Shown piece by piece: positions 1-9,500 of a DNA stretch of 53,879 nt; the stretch's first letter is position 1, and each line of letters begins with the position of its first letter. The stretch comes from Bacteroidota bacterium (GTDB lineage Bacteria > Bacteroidota > Bacteroidia > NS11-12g > UBA955), in assembly GCA_016787485.1 (NCBI GenBank), contig JAEUUL010000030.1, forward strand, positions 1 to 53,879. Direction: 5' to 3'. The translations under genes and the position numbers were made by a program. The notes below the pieces were generated by a model. That model did not search any database. It was not told the origin of the DNA and saw only the letters and a list, made by a program, of their open reading frames with translations.

Positions 1-768
1 GTAACTAATACTATCAAGGGTCCAGTTTGTGCGGGTAGAATCTGTAAATATGCTATCTATTTCCAGCGTGTCTTTTACAAAAACATGAATGACAGAATAT
101 TCACTGTCAATGTACTCTATCATCGTATCCGGGGTTATGCTACCACGGTTCAGCATGCGTACCGTCTGTATCTGTCCGTTAAAACCCGGCCTGCGGTATT
201 GGTAGTTGTTAATGCGGTCTTCCCGGTGGTCTTCTATGTCATCCCGGCGGAGAAAGCCATTTACATTCAAACTTGCCTGATCGTTAAAATACGGTTCTGC
301 ACTTCCATCCAGCCGATCAATTGCACCGAGTGCAAAATAAATCTCATTGCGCAGGGCTGTCATTTCTTCCGTGTTCGTTCTTCCATAATGTTTCATCAGC
401 CAGTATTCTGTGCTCAGCACACTCAGGTATTCACCAATGATAATCAACGGATTGTCTGCAATAATGGTACCTGTGGGCTCTGTATTTACGATATTCTTAG
501 AATTTTTATCCCAAAGTGAGTCTGCTATGGTGCTGTCTTCGCCATTGGATTTCAGAATCTGATGAGTATAAGGGTACTGTATAGCGGTTTCCAGCTTGAT
601 TTGCTGAGTGGGGATTCCTTTTCCTTCCCGTGGCCCGGCTTCAACAAAAAATCGTTTCAAGCGGTTGCGCGCTGTAAAATATTTGTTCTGCAGTTCCAGT
701 TCTGCAGTTTGTGCGAAGCCATCTTCACCTGCAAAAAGCAGCAGCAGAAAATAGAATTTGCGTAGCAT
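1..768 (-). CDS. Secreted protein of unknown function (3' end outside window)
   Basis: An open frame of 256 codons runs from ATG at 766-768 down to the window edge without a stop, so the C-terminus is missing. The N-terminus MLRKFYFLLLLFAGEDGFAQ looks like a signal peptide ending in AQ, a common cleavage site in this phylum, so export to the periplasm or outer membrane is likely. The visible part is acidic and rich in Asp, Asn and Tyr, with no enzyme motif I recognise. It starts 11 bp after the lipoprotein gene at 780-1529 and probably shares its transcript. Function unknown; the reading frame itself is clear. Confidence 0.75.
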   Translation of the reverse strand, partial: MLRKFYFLLLLFAGEDGFAQTAELELQNKYFTARNRLKRFFVEAGPREGKGIPTQQIKLETAIQYPYTHQILKSNGEDSTIADSLWDKNSKNIVNTEPTGTIIADNPLIIIGEYLSVLSTEYWLMKHYGRTNTEEMTALRNEIYFALGAIDRLDGSAEPYFNDQASLNVNGFLRRDDIEDHREDRINNYQYRRPGFNGQIQTVRMLNRGSITPDTMIEYIDSEYSVIHVFVKDTLEIDSIFTDSTRTNWTLDSISY

Positions 769-779
769 AATTGTTTGTA

Positions 780-1529
780 TTATTGAATGATGTGTTTTCT
801 TACAAGATTCCAGTTATGGATGAGGGGCAGATTATTCGCAGTGGTTGTCTTTTGATATACCCTTATCAGCCCTACATTTTTGGCATAGTAGCATTTGGCA
901 TTGCCACCATAGGTTCGCAGACTGGGTTCCTGCATTACCGCCTCCCCATAGGTGATAGCAAACGATATAACAGTATCGTAATAATTTCCATTGAGGTTGT
1001 AATTTGTAAACAGTGAGTCGTAGAAATACAGACAGTTTTTTTTCGGACATAGATCAAAAGGATGATAAAAAACTGTGGATGGAACATTTTGACCTATACT
1101 AGAGATTTTACTTCTCTCAAGTTGATAAACCCTACTTGGGTAGGGATAAGCATCTACCAATTGCCCTGTGGTATAAATATCAAAATAATTGTTACTGCCC
1201 CACCCATCCACAAAATTGCTTCGAATGCGCATGCTCATTACTTCTTGCTGCAGGGTTATATGGCTGCTCCATTCCTCTCGGCCCTGTGTAATGCTCGTAC
1301 CTATATATGAGCTGGTTACATACTGACTGTCCAGTTCATGGGTTTTGTCATGCTCATATACCCACCAGGTGCCTTTTTTAAAGTACATATAATCTTTCAC
1401 TTCCCCCAGCTTGTATATTATCGTTACAGGGTCTTTGTTTTTTTTCTTTTCACAGGCCTGAAAGCACACTATCAGAACTGCGCAAATGGCTGCAAGTGAA
1501 CAGTGAATATGTCGGGGATTTAATGGCAT
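780..1529 (-). CDS. Lipoprotein of unknown function
   Basis: A 249-residue protein. I place the start at ATG 1527-1529 because it gives a lipoprotein signal peptide (hydrophobic stretch, then lipobox FQAC followed by EKKKNKD) and lies just after a good promoter (1542-1572). A longer in-frame reading to 1646 would put a charged 39-residue leader before the signal and would overlap that promoter. After the lipidated Cys the protein has aromatic-rich strands and no known catalytic motif. It is the first gene of a probable two-gene unit with the secreted protein at 1-768. Membrane-anchored, function unknown. Confidence 0.72.
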   Translation of the reverse strand: MPLNPRHIHCSLAAICAVLIVCFQACEKKKNKDPVTIIYKLGEVKDYMYFKKGTWWVYEHDKTHELDSQYVTSSYIGTSITQGREEWSSHITLQQEVMSMRIRSNFVDGWGSNNYFDIYTTGQLVDAYPYPSRVYQLERSKISSIGQNVPSTVFYHPFDLCPKKNCLYFYDSLFTNYNLNGNYYDTVISFAITYGEAVMQEPSLRTYGGNAKCYYAKNVGLIRVYQKTTTANNLPLIHNWNLVRKHIIQ

Positions 1530-1541
1530 GCCAAGGTTATA

Positions 1542-1572
1542 CGAAGTTATAAGAGAGGTTTTACTTAGACAA
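1542..1572 (-). promoter_or_regulatory. Bacteroidota-type promoter (-33 TTG, -7 TAACTTCG)
   Basis: On the minus strand TTG (1570-1572), a 20-bp spacer and TAACTTCG (1542-1549) match the TTG/TTTG-N19-21-TAnnTTTG pattern of primary-sigma promoters in this phylum, with one mismatch. The start codon of the lipoprotein gene lies 12 bp downstream, so the leader would be very short. Confidence 0.5.
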
Positions 1573-1753
1573 TAGGTATAAAATACTAAAATACAAGAAA
1601 TTACGCGTTTACCACCAAATCTCCGCCTACCCACTGTTTCACACACATAAAACCCATAAGCAGGCCATACACCTGGTCCTGGCTCATTTCATTGCCAAAT
1701 AATAGCTTTATAAAAAATACAAGATAGCTAACCAATGCAGCTATTCGGGCCAA

Positions 1754-4700
1754 TCACCGCAACACCGTTACCGTTCCCGTATTTCTCACCTTTTTGCGGG
1801 TAAGGAACACCATATACATGTCGTAAGAGTAGGCTCCATCCGGAACGGGCTCACCTTTGTAGGTTCCGTCCCAGGCATCCATGGGGTTTCGGGTTTCATA
1901 AATGACCTGGCCCCAGCGGTTGAAAATGCGCAGGCTGTATTCTTTTACCGCAGAAATATTCCGGGGTCCCCAATCATCATTGCGCCCGTCATTGTTCGGG
2001 GTGAAGGAAGTCGGAACATAAATGAGCTCTTCTGATTTCAGTACAAAAATGCGGCTGGTGGTATCGGTGCATCCCCATGTATTGGAAACCTGCAACAGTG
2101 CCTGTCTGGGGCCCAGAAATGAGTACAACCAGTTAAAGGTTTTTCCGGTGCCGGTTTGCCCGGGTTCGGGAGTCCAGGTCCACTGTGTGGCACCGGTGCT
2201 GCTGTCCAGGAAGTCCACCGGCACGCCTGTGCCAATGGCATTTTTCATGTCAATACCGAATTTCGCCACAGGTCTGGGATAGACTCTCAGGCTCTGCAAC
2301 ATGCCGGTGTCTTTGCATCCACCACTGGCAGTTACCACGGCTTGTAAGGTGTGCAATCCCACAGGGGTAAAGGTGTAATTCAGGGTATTACCGCTGCCTG
2401 CAGCACTTCCATCAATCCACCATTGTATTTGCTGCACTGCCACACCTGCCGGAGTTACTGTGGCGGACAGGGTGCGGGAAACCCCTTCGCAGGCAGAATC
2501 ACCAGAATAACTGATGGCCGGTGAGGGATTTAAATATATTTTCTTAGTTGTGCTGTCTGCGCATCCATTTGCATCGGTGGCTTTCAGGCTGATGTTTTTC
2601 GTACCGATGTTGCTGTATGTCTGTGCAGGTGTTTGCTGCAGAGCCGAAGTTTTGCTTTCATCCAGATTCCACTGCCATACCACAGGTGCTTTTGCGCTGG
2701 TCATACCACCGCGGAAGACATACGCATTTCCACTCAGGCACTGGGTATCGGGGTTCAGCGCTGTGAGGGTCACTTTGGGTGCAGCAAACAGTTCCAAGCT
2801 GTCACGGGAGGTGTATGAACATCCGCCCCCGTCCGTTGCAATCAGTATAATCTTGTATTTTCCGGCACCGGGATAACTGAATCCTGATGGATTTTGTGAA
2901 GTATAAATGGTGCCTGTACCCAGGTCCCATTGCCAGGTCCAGCCGGTTCCGGAGCCGGGGTTGGCAAAGAAATCCACCAGACCAGGGGCGCAGGCATATT
3001 TCAGGGTATGGGAAATCTGCACCGGATTCTTGATGTATTTCACACGCACTGTGCCGTAAGCAGTGTCCGTGCAAACACCGGCCAGACCTGCCATAAGCAT
3101 TGCAGTTTGGTTGCCTTTGCTGAGGAAAATGCGGCTGGTTTGCGGCTGAAAACTGGTATCCGTGGCTTTGCTGTTAAATACCCATTTGCGCCAGGGTTTC
3201 AGGTTGCCATAATTGCTGCTGTCTGCGAATGTGATGGAACGCGTTGTGTCGCACACCACCGTGTCAGAAATCACCATACGTGCTTTGGGTTTGGCCAATA
3301 TGGTTAAGGTACGTTGGGCAGTATCCGAGCAGCCATACAGCGGATCAAGCACAGCCAGTTTTACCGTATAGGTTCCGTAAGTACCCCAACTCACTTTACC
3401 CGGACTTTTCGCCGTGCTGGTATTGCCATCGCCGTAATTCCAGCTCCAGCGGGCATTCACGGGGGCCGTACTGTTGTTTGTAAAATTAAAGTAATTGGCA
3501 TTGCCACACACATTGGAATCAGCCACAACAAAGGCTGATTTGGGGCTGTTGTATACAGTTACATTCTTCTGCGCACTGTCCAGGCAACCCTTACCTGTGC
3601 TGAAATACAATTTTACGCGGAAAGTGCCGGGTGCACTGTATTTCTTTGAATAGGGTGTAGTGTCTTTGGTGGTTTTTCCATCGCCCCATTTCCAGGTCAC
3701 CAATCGGGTTGCAGAACCTTTCGCATCACTCTTATCTGTAAAGTGAAAATAATTTTTATTCAGACAATAGTTGGAACTGTCCAGGTTTAATACCGCCTTT
3801 GGATTTGGATTTACACGCACTTTTCGGTTCAGGGTATCCGAACAACCAGTGCTGTTGTATGCAGCCACCAATCGTATGGTAAAGTTCCCTGTATCGCTGT
3901 AATTTTTAAATCCGGGTTCATCGAAAGTTTCTCCGGTACCATCGCCCCACTGCCACTCATAACGCACACTCTGGTTGTTTGTTTTTGTTTTGTTTTTTAC
4001 AGCAAAGAAATTGCCGGTCAAACAAACAGAACTATCCGGCACAGTGAAATCCGGACCCGGTGCACCGTAAATTTTGAAATATTTTTTTGCAGATGTATCA
4101 CCGCATCCGGCGTCGGAATAGGCAGCAAACTGATACCAATAATTGCCTGAATCTTTGAAATCGCGGATGGCCTGAACTTTTTTATAGGTAGTATCCCCAT
4201 CGCTGAAAATCCAGCGGTAACTGGTGATTTTACCCACTGACAGACCCGATTTGCTGTTGAAGCGGATATTGGCCCGGCCATAGCAGGAATCAAAGGTGAT
4301 ATGACCGGTTTTCAGCGTGGGTTTATCAGACACTTTTATCTCCTTTACCACACTATCCACACAGGTGCTGCGGCTGGTCATCTTCAGCTTGAAAACGTAA
4401 GTACCCGGATAGGCGTAACCCACCGTATCATCCTTTTTATTTCCATGGGGTAACCCATCGGCAAACCACTCGTATTTAGAAATGCTGTCTTTGGTACTTA
4501 CAGTACTCGTATTGGTCAGATAAATGGGAATTCCCGGACAGCGCAATTTCATTCTGATGGTAAAATCCGGAATCAGTTTGTCGTGCAGTGTAACTTTTGC
4601 AGTATCGTAAAACTTACAGCCTGTGGAAGTATTGGTTACCTGCAGGGTATAAGTTCCATTCGCCGCCACATTCAGGAATGGAGTGGTATCGCCTGTACTC

Positions 4701-6370
4701 CATTTGTACCGGAACAATTTGGTTTTGGGCAACGTGAACTTATAACTGCTTTTGCAAAAATTAAAATCATTACCCACCACAAAATCCAGCTTTTCAGTTC
4801 CGCTGATTTTGAGGGCAGTGACCACAGAATCCCATTTGTTATTCCTTATGGTCTGATACTTTAATTTTACAAAATAGGTACCTTCTTTGGGAACCTGAAA
4901 ATAAGCGGTGAGTCCGGTATCCTTCTGTGTTCCCAGAGTCCATTGGAAATTTTTGGCGGGATCCCCTGTACTTGTGAGTTTTACAATTCTGCCCGTATCA
5001 CAGCTTTTGTACGTGGTCACATTGATTACCCTTTTCAGGCTCTGCAGTCCCGCACTGGCATTATAAGCATACCCGCCGTAGTAGCCACGCCCATACATGT
5101 AACTGATAAAGCCGTATGGATTCATAATCCGGTGATTGCCGGCCAGGAGGGTATCTCTGTAAAGATAGTAGGTATTGTTTATGATCCCCTTAAACTCAGA
5201 GGCTGGAATAAGCATTCCATCCAGCCAGGTGCTGTCACGACCTACTGCACTTGTAAGAATGTTTACGTAATTCTGATTAAAATTGGCATTATTGGGCACC
5301 GAAACCGTTGCATCGGTTATCATTTGTTCACCGGTACTCATGGTCATCAGCGACGGCCCGGTGTAATAATTACCCCACCACCATCCGGCACAGGAATCCA
5401 ATATATTTTTAGAAAAACAATTGACGGGTTTGTCTGAAGTAATCAAGGTGCTGCTGTCGGAATAAATTCTGCCAAAATATACTTCTCCTTTGTTCAGCGA
5501 GGCCAGGTTGTTGCCATCCTTTTGCACAGTAGTACCGTCTTCCATGGCAATCACAGAATATTCATATCCCTTTTTGTGGTATTTGAATGGGGATAATACA
5601 AAGTTGTTTCCGCACACATTGCTGGGCAAAATCTGCTCGTACATCAGGTCGTATTGATAACAACCGACAATGCTGTAATCGTAGAAATTCTCGGTAAATA
5701 CCGCTATTCTTTTGCCCTGTGATGCACTTACTGCCAGCGTTGGGTCCAGCCCAAAGACGTATGCATAAAATCTGGCCATCTGCCCTTTCCTCAGCACAAT
5801 GGAATTGCCCGGGGGTAAATTCATCATGGTGGTGCTGGAGGAAAAGGACACGGTAACCGAATCGTCGATTCCGATAACAGAGAAAAAGAAAACTTTATAA
5901 CTACCACCAGAATAAGCATAGCGGCTTTTGTAGGGATAATAGACGCCTCCCGGGGGCTGTGTGCTGGTAGGATATACTGCCGTTGCCCCGCACGAATACC
6001 AGCGACCGTCGGCAAAAGAATACACCTTGGTAGGCAACGCACTGGTTACGTGTATGGCATTGTCACCTACCTTTTTGGCTGCTCCGGTATAATAATAGTA
6101 ATAACTGCTGCGAATGGAGCTGGGAATGCGAATTGTTTTTATTTCATTGTAGCCCAGGGATACTGAATCCTTCCAACCCATGAGGGGTATTTCCACCCAC
6201 GCTTTGGTAGGCTTTTCAGAGGCTATGGCTATTGAAAACGAATCTGCCCCATAGAACGGATAAGTGCTAGAAACCCAAAAATCCGTACCCTGCGCAGTCT
6301 GTGCGCTGACCGTTGTCCACCGGACCAGCAACATTGAGAGAATAAAAAGGGTTCGTAAGATTTTATTCAT
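1754..6370 (-). CDS. Giant PKD-repeat protein with IgGFc-binding-like N-terminus and gliding-type (T9SS type B) C-terminus
   Basis: A 1538-residue secreted protein. The start at 6370 gives the signal peptide MNKILRTLFILSM...VSAQ; a start at 6388 would sit inside the -7 element at 6390-6397 or at its transcription start. Residues of about 25-450 (beginning QGTDFWVSS) resemble the IgGFc-binding domain found at the head of many Bacteroidota surface proteins. At least six PKD-like domains follow, marked by WxWGDG-type motifs (WQWGDG, WKWGDG, WNYGDG) and paired cysteines. The last 90 residues (VPTSFTPNNDGRND, FNRWGQVIYE, WDGTYKG, PDGAYSY) are the gliding-motility C-terminal domain that targets T9SS substrates of type B. 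A paralogue of the same layout lies upstream at 6526-11091. Probably a cell-surface adhesin or gliding-related protein; the ligand is unknown. Confidence 0.88.
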   Translation of the reverse strand: MNKILRTLFILSMLLVRWTTVSAQTAQGTDFWVSSTYPFYGADSFSIAIASEKPTKAWVEIPLMGWKDSVSLGYNEIKTIRIPSSIRSSYYYYYTGAAKKVGDNAIHVTSALPTKVYSFADGRWYSCGATAVYPTSTQPPGGVYYPYKSRYAYSGGSYKVFFFSVIGIDDSVTVSFSSSTTMMNLPPGNSIVLRKGQMARFYAYVFGLDPTLAVSASQGKRIAVFTENFYDYSIVGCYQYDLMYEQILPSNVCGNNFVLSPFKYHKKGYEYSVIAMEDGTTVQKDGNNLASLNKGEVYFGRIYSDSSTLITSDKPVNCFSKNILDSCAGWWWGNYYTGPSLMTMSTGEQMITDATVSVPNNANFNQNYVNILTSAVGRDSTWLDGMLIPASEFKGIINNTYYLYRDTLLAGNHRIMNPYGFISYMYGRGYYGGYAYNASAGLQSLKRVINVTTYKSCDTGRIVKLTSTGDPAKNFQWTLGTQKDTGLTAYFQVPKEGTYFVKLKYQTIRNNKWDSVVTALKISGTEKLDFVVGNDFNFCKSSYKFTLPKTKLFRYKWSTGDTTPFLNVAANGTYTLQVTNTSTGCKFYDTAKVTLHDKLIPDFTIRMKLRCPGIPIYLTNTSTVSTKDSISKYEWFADGLPHGNKKDDTVGYAYPGTYVFKLKMTSRSTCVDSVVKEIKVSDKPTLKTGHITFDSCYGRANIRFNSKSGLSVGKITSYRWIFSDGDTTYKKVQAIRDFKDSGNYWYQFAAYSDAGCGDTSAKKYFKIYGAPGPDFTVPDSSVCLTGNFFAVKNKTKTNNQSVRYEWQWGDGTGETFDEPGFKNYSDTGNFTIRLVAAYNSTGCSDTLNRKVRVNPNPKAVLNLDSSNYCLNKNYFHFTDKSDAKGSATRLVTWKWGDGKTTKDTTPYSKKYSAPGTFRVKLYFSTGKGCLDSAQKNVTVYNSPKSAFVVADSNVCGNANYFNFTNNSTAPVNARWSWNYGDGNTSTAKSPGKVSWGTYGTYTVKLAVLDPLYGCSDTAQRTLTILAKPKARMVISDTVVCDTTRSITFADSSNYGNLKPWRKWVFNSKATDTSFQPQTSRIFLSKGNQTAMLMAGLAGVCTDTAYGTVRVKYIKNPVQISHTLKYACAPGLVDFFANPGSGTGWTWQWDLGTGTIYTSQNPSGFSYPGAGKYKIILIATDGGGCSYTSRDSLELFAAPKVTLTALNPDTQCLSGNAYVFRGGMTSAKAPVVWQWNLDESKTSALQQTPAQTYSNIGTKNISLKATDANGCADSTTKKIYLNPSPAISYSGDSACEGVSRTLSATVTPAGVAVQQIQWWIDGSAAGSGNTLNYTFTPVGLHTLQAVVTASGGCKDTGMLQSLRVYPRPVAKFGIDMKNAIGTGVPVDFLDSSTGATQWTWTPEPGQTGTGKTFNWLYSFLGPRQALLQVSNTWGCTDTTSRIFVLKSEELIYVPTSFTPNNDGRNDDWGPRNISAVKEYSLRIFNRWGQVIYETRNPMDAWDGTYKGEPVPDGAYSYDMYMVFLTRKKVRNTGTVTVLR

Positions 6371-6389
6371 ATCCGGACAAGAAAACAAA

Positions 6390-6397
6390 CAAAGTTA
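6390..6397 (-). promoter_or_regulatory. Promoter -7 element TAACTTTG
   Basis: TAACTTTG on the minus strand is a perfect TAnnTTTG -7 box, 19 bp before the preferred start at 6370. I see no clear -33 element. It supports a separate promoter for the downstream PKD protein, in the 155-bp gap between the two paralogues. Confidence 0.45.
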
Positions 6398-6525
6398 TGG
6401 TTTTGATTTGAAATATGCATGATGGCCCCATTGAAATTTACGATATTACAGACGCTTCTGTTGGGCGAAACATGGCCTGCAGGGAAAACTATTTTTCAGT
6501 TTTCAACCCACAAATGGGGTCCAAC

Positions 6526-9500
6526 TCAGCGCAAGAGGGTAACAGAGCCCGACACCACCTGCCGTTTTCCGGTAAAGAAAATCAGGTTTATGCGGTATGC
6601 GTAGGCACCTTCCTGCACATTTTCACCCTTGAACGTGCCATCCCAGCCCTGCATGGGGTCCCGGGTTTCAAATACTTTGCCACCCCAGCGATCAAAAATG
6701 ACCATTTCATAGGCAGTAACAGCGGACAAAAACTCTGGTTTGAACACATCATTCCGGCCATCGCCATTGGGTGAAAATCCGGAGGGGACGAATCCGTCTT
6801 CTTCACTTTTCAGGAAAATGGTGCGCATAGTGCTGTCCGCACAACCATGACGATTTGTTGCAATCAGCCACGGAGAAACATTGCCCGGATGGCGGTACAG
6901 AAATTGCACATTTTTACCCGACAAAGTCTTACCTGGTTCTGGCCTCCACATCCATGATGCGGCACCTGTGCTGCTGTCATTCAGGTCTACCCGTATACCC
7001 AGGGCTGTGGTTTTGTAAGTGACATAGCCAAAAGCTGCCACAGGATTTGGGAATACCCGCCGCAAAACCATGGCAGATGTATCTGAACAACCGGCAATGG
7101 TGTTTACAATGAGTTGGATTTTATGATCACCGGGTGGAGTAAATGTATAGGGCAAATCAGGTCCGGCACCTGAGAGTGAGCCGTTTATATACCACCTGTA
7201 CGTGAGATTTCCGATACCTGCAGGTCCCAGCAAAGGCTGAATGCTGCGCGTTACACCTTCACATGCCGAGTCATCCCGGAGGGAGACCTGAGGATTTTCT
7301 TCCAGCCGGAGCAAACGTGTCGTGCTGTCAATGCATCCGTTTGAATCGCGAATCCACACTTTAACGGATTTCTGGCCGGGGGTTGGGTATGTATGTTTGC
7401 CTGGGTTTTGCATTGCAGAGCCAAAACCATCTGTTCCGGTCCAGGCAAAGGTTACCGGCATGCTGGCGGCGTTTACAACGGCCCTGTGAACAAACGCATG
7501 TCCGCTGAAGCACTGGGTATCATTCTGTAAGGCTGTGATTGAGACAATGGGCGCCGGCAGCACACGCAATGTGTCAGTAACTCTGAAAATGCAATTCCGG
7601 TCGTCGGTAAGAGTCAGTTCAACGGTGTCTTTGCCGGGCTTTCCGAAAATGATTCCGGAAGGGTTTGCCAATGCACTGCTGCCGGCCTGACCCAGGTTCC
7701 ATGCATAGGTCCAGGACTTACCGGCGATCAGACTGGTTTGAAAATCAAACACGGCATTCACGCAGGCATACCGCCGGATCTTGCCCATGGATACGGGAGT
7801 ATCGGGGTATCTCACCCGGATTTGCAGGGTTTGGGTATCCGCACACACACCCACCTGTCCGCCAACCATGGTGATGGTGTGCAAACCGGTGCTGCTGAAT
7901 TTCCATTTTAGTACGGGCCTAGAACTTGTATCCTTTGGATTGACAGAAAAATACCATTTCCGCTGGGGTACAAGACTTCCGTAATCTGAACTGTCGGTAA
8001 AGCCCAGCGAGTCCGCCAAAAAGCAGGCAATACTATCGCTTGCCCTTGGCCTCAAATCAGGTGCCGTCATGGTTTTCACCATTCTTCGGGCAGTATCCCG
8101 GCAACCCGTCAATGGATCCAGAACGGATAGAACAATCAGATAATTGCCGGGTCCGCCATAGGAGTGTTTGCCAATGTTTTTCGTGGTGAAAACCGTATTG
8201 TCGCCCATATTCCAATTCCACCTTGCATTAACAGGTGCTGTGCTGTTGTTCACAAAATTGAAATAATTGCCGGTGCCACAGGTGTTGCTGTCCGTTATAC
8301 CCAATCTGGCCGCCGGACTGCTGTAAACGGTTACGTTCTTTGTTGTACTGTCGGTGCAACCTTTGCCTGTACTCATCACCATTTTCACTTTGAAGGTACC
8401 GGCGCTGCCATACTGTTTCAACACCTTCAGGCTGTCAACGGTCTTTTTACCATCACCCCAGGCCCATGTTACCCAATGGTTTTTTGCACCATACACAACA
8501 CTGGCATCCCTGAAAGCAAAATAGTTCCGGTTCAGGCAATAATTGCTGCTATCGAGTGCAATGGCCGCCTTCGGACTTTGCTGCACCTGTACTTTACGGT
8601 AAACGGTATCTCTGCAACCTGTTTGCACATAACCCGCACTGAAAATCACGTTGTATGTTCCAGTATCGGAATATGAAACGGAACCGGGATCTTTCAGTGT
8701 GCTGCCAGTACCGTCGCCCCAATCCCAGATATATTCTTTGGCCGGGGCATCCTGAACGGTGAGATTTTTCACATCAAATCGGTTGCCAGACTTACATACC
8801 ATGCTGTCCGTTATAGCCATTGCGGGTTTCGGAGCAGGATAAATGCGAAGGTATTTCTTTGCAGAAGTATCAAAGCAGCCCGTCTCAGAATAGGCTATGA
8901 GCCGCACCCAGTGCAATCCGGTGTCTTTCCAGTGTTTCATGCCCTGCTTCGTATTCTGTGTATCTCCGTCGTCAAAAAGCCATTTGTAGCGCGAAATTTT
9001 ACCTACAAACATGTAACTGCCATTCTTGCAAACAGTCATGTTTCCACGATGGCAACTGTCCCATTTTGTAAAGCCGATAACAGGGCGAGGAATATCTGTG
9101 ACCAGTATGCGTTTGCTTACACTATCCACGCAGCCATTTTGCGTTTTTAGCACAAGTTTTATGTCGTAATTGTTCGGAGATGTGCTGCGAATGGTATCGT
9201 TTTTTTTGCTGCTGGCCAGGTAATAATCTACGTACCATCTGTACGATGTGATTTTATCATTTGTCACCTTGCTGCTATCGTACAAATACATGGGTTGCTT
9301 CGGACACTGACTCGCCATAAAATAGCGAAATTCCGGAATCACATCATCGTAAAATGAGACATAAGAACTGTCTGTAATTTTACAACCGGTAATGCGGTTG
9401 GTCATCACCAGTTTGTATTTACCCACAGCACTCACCCGCAGATTACTGGTAGTATCACCGGTGCTCCATTTATAGGTAAAAACGGGTGCATTTGGTACTT

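Noticed and set aside
2022..5437. Several plus-strand open frames of 60-164 codons opposite the PKD protein
   Set aside because: All lie inside the long minus-strand gene, have no signal, motif or promoter, and overlap each other in different frames.
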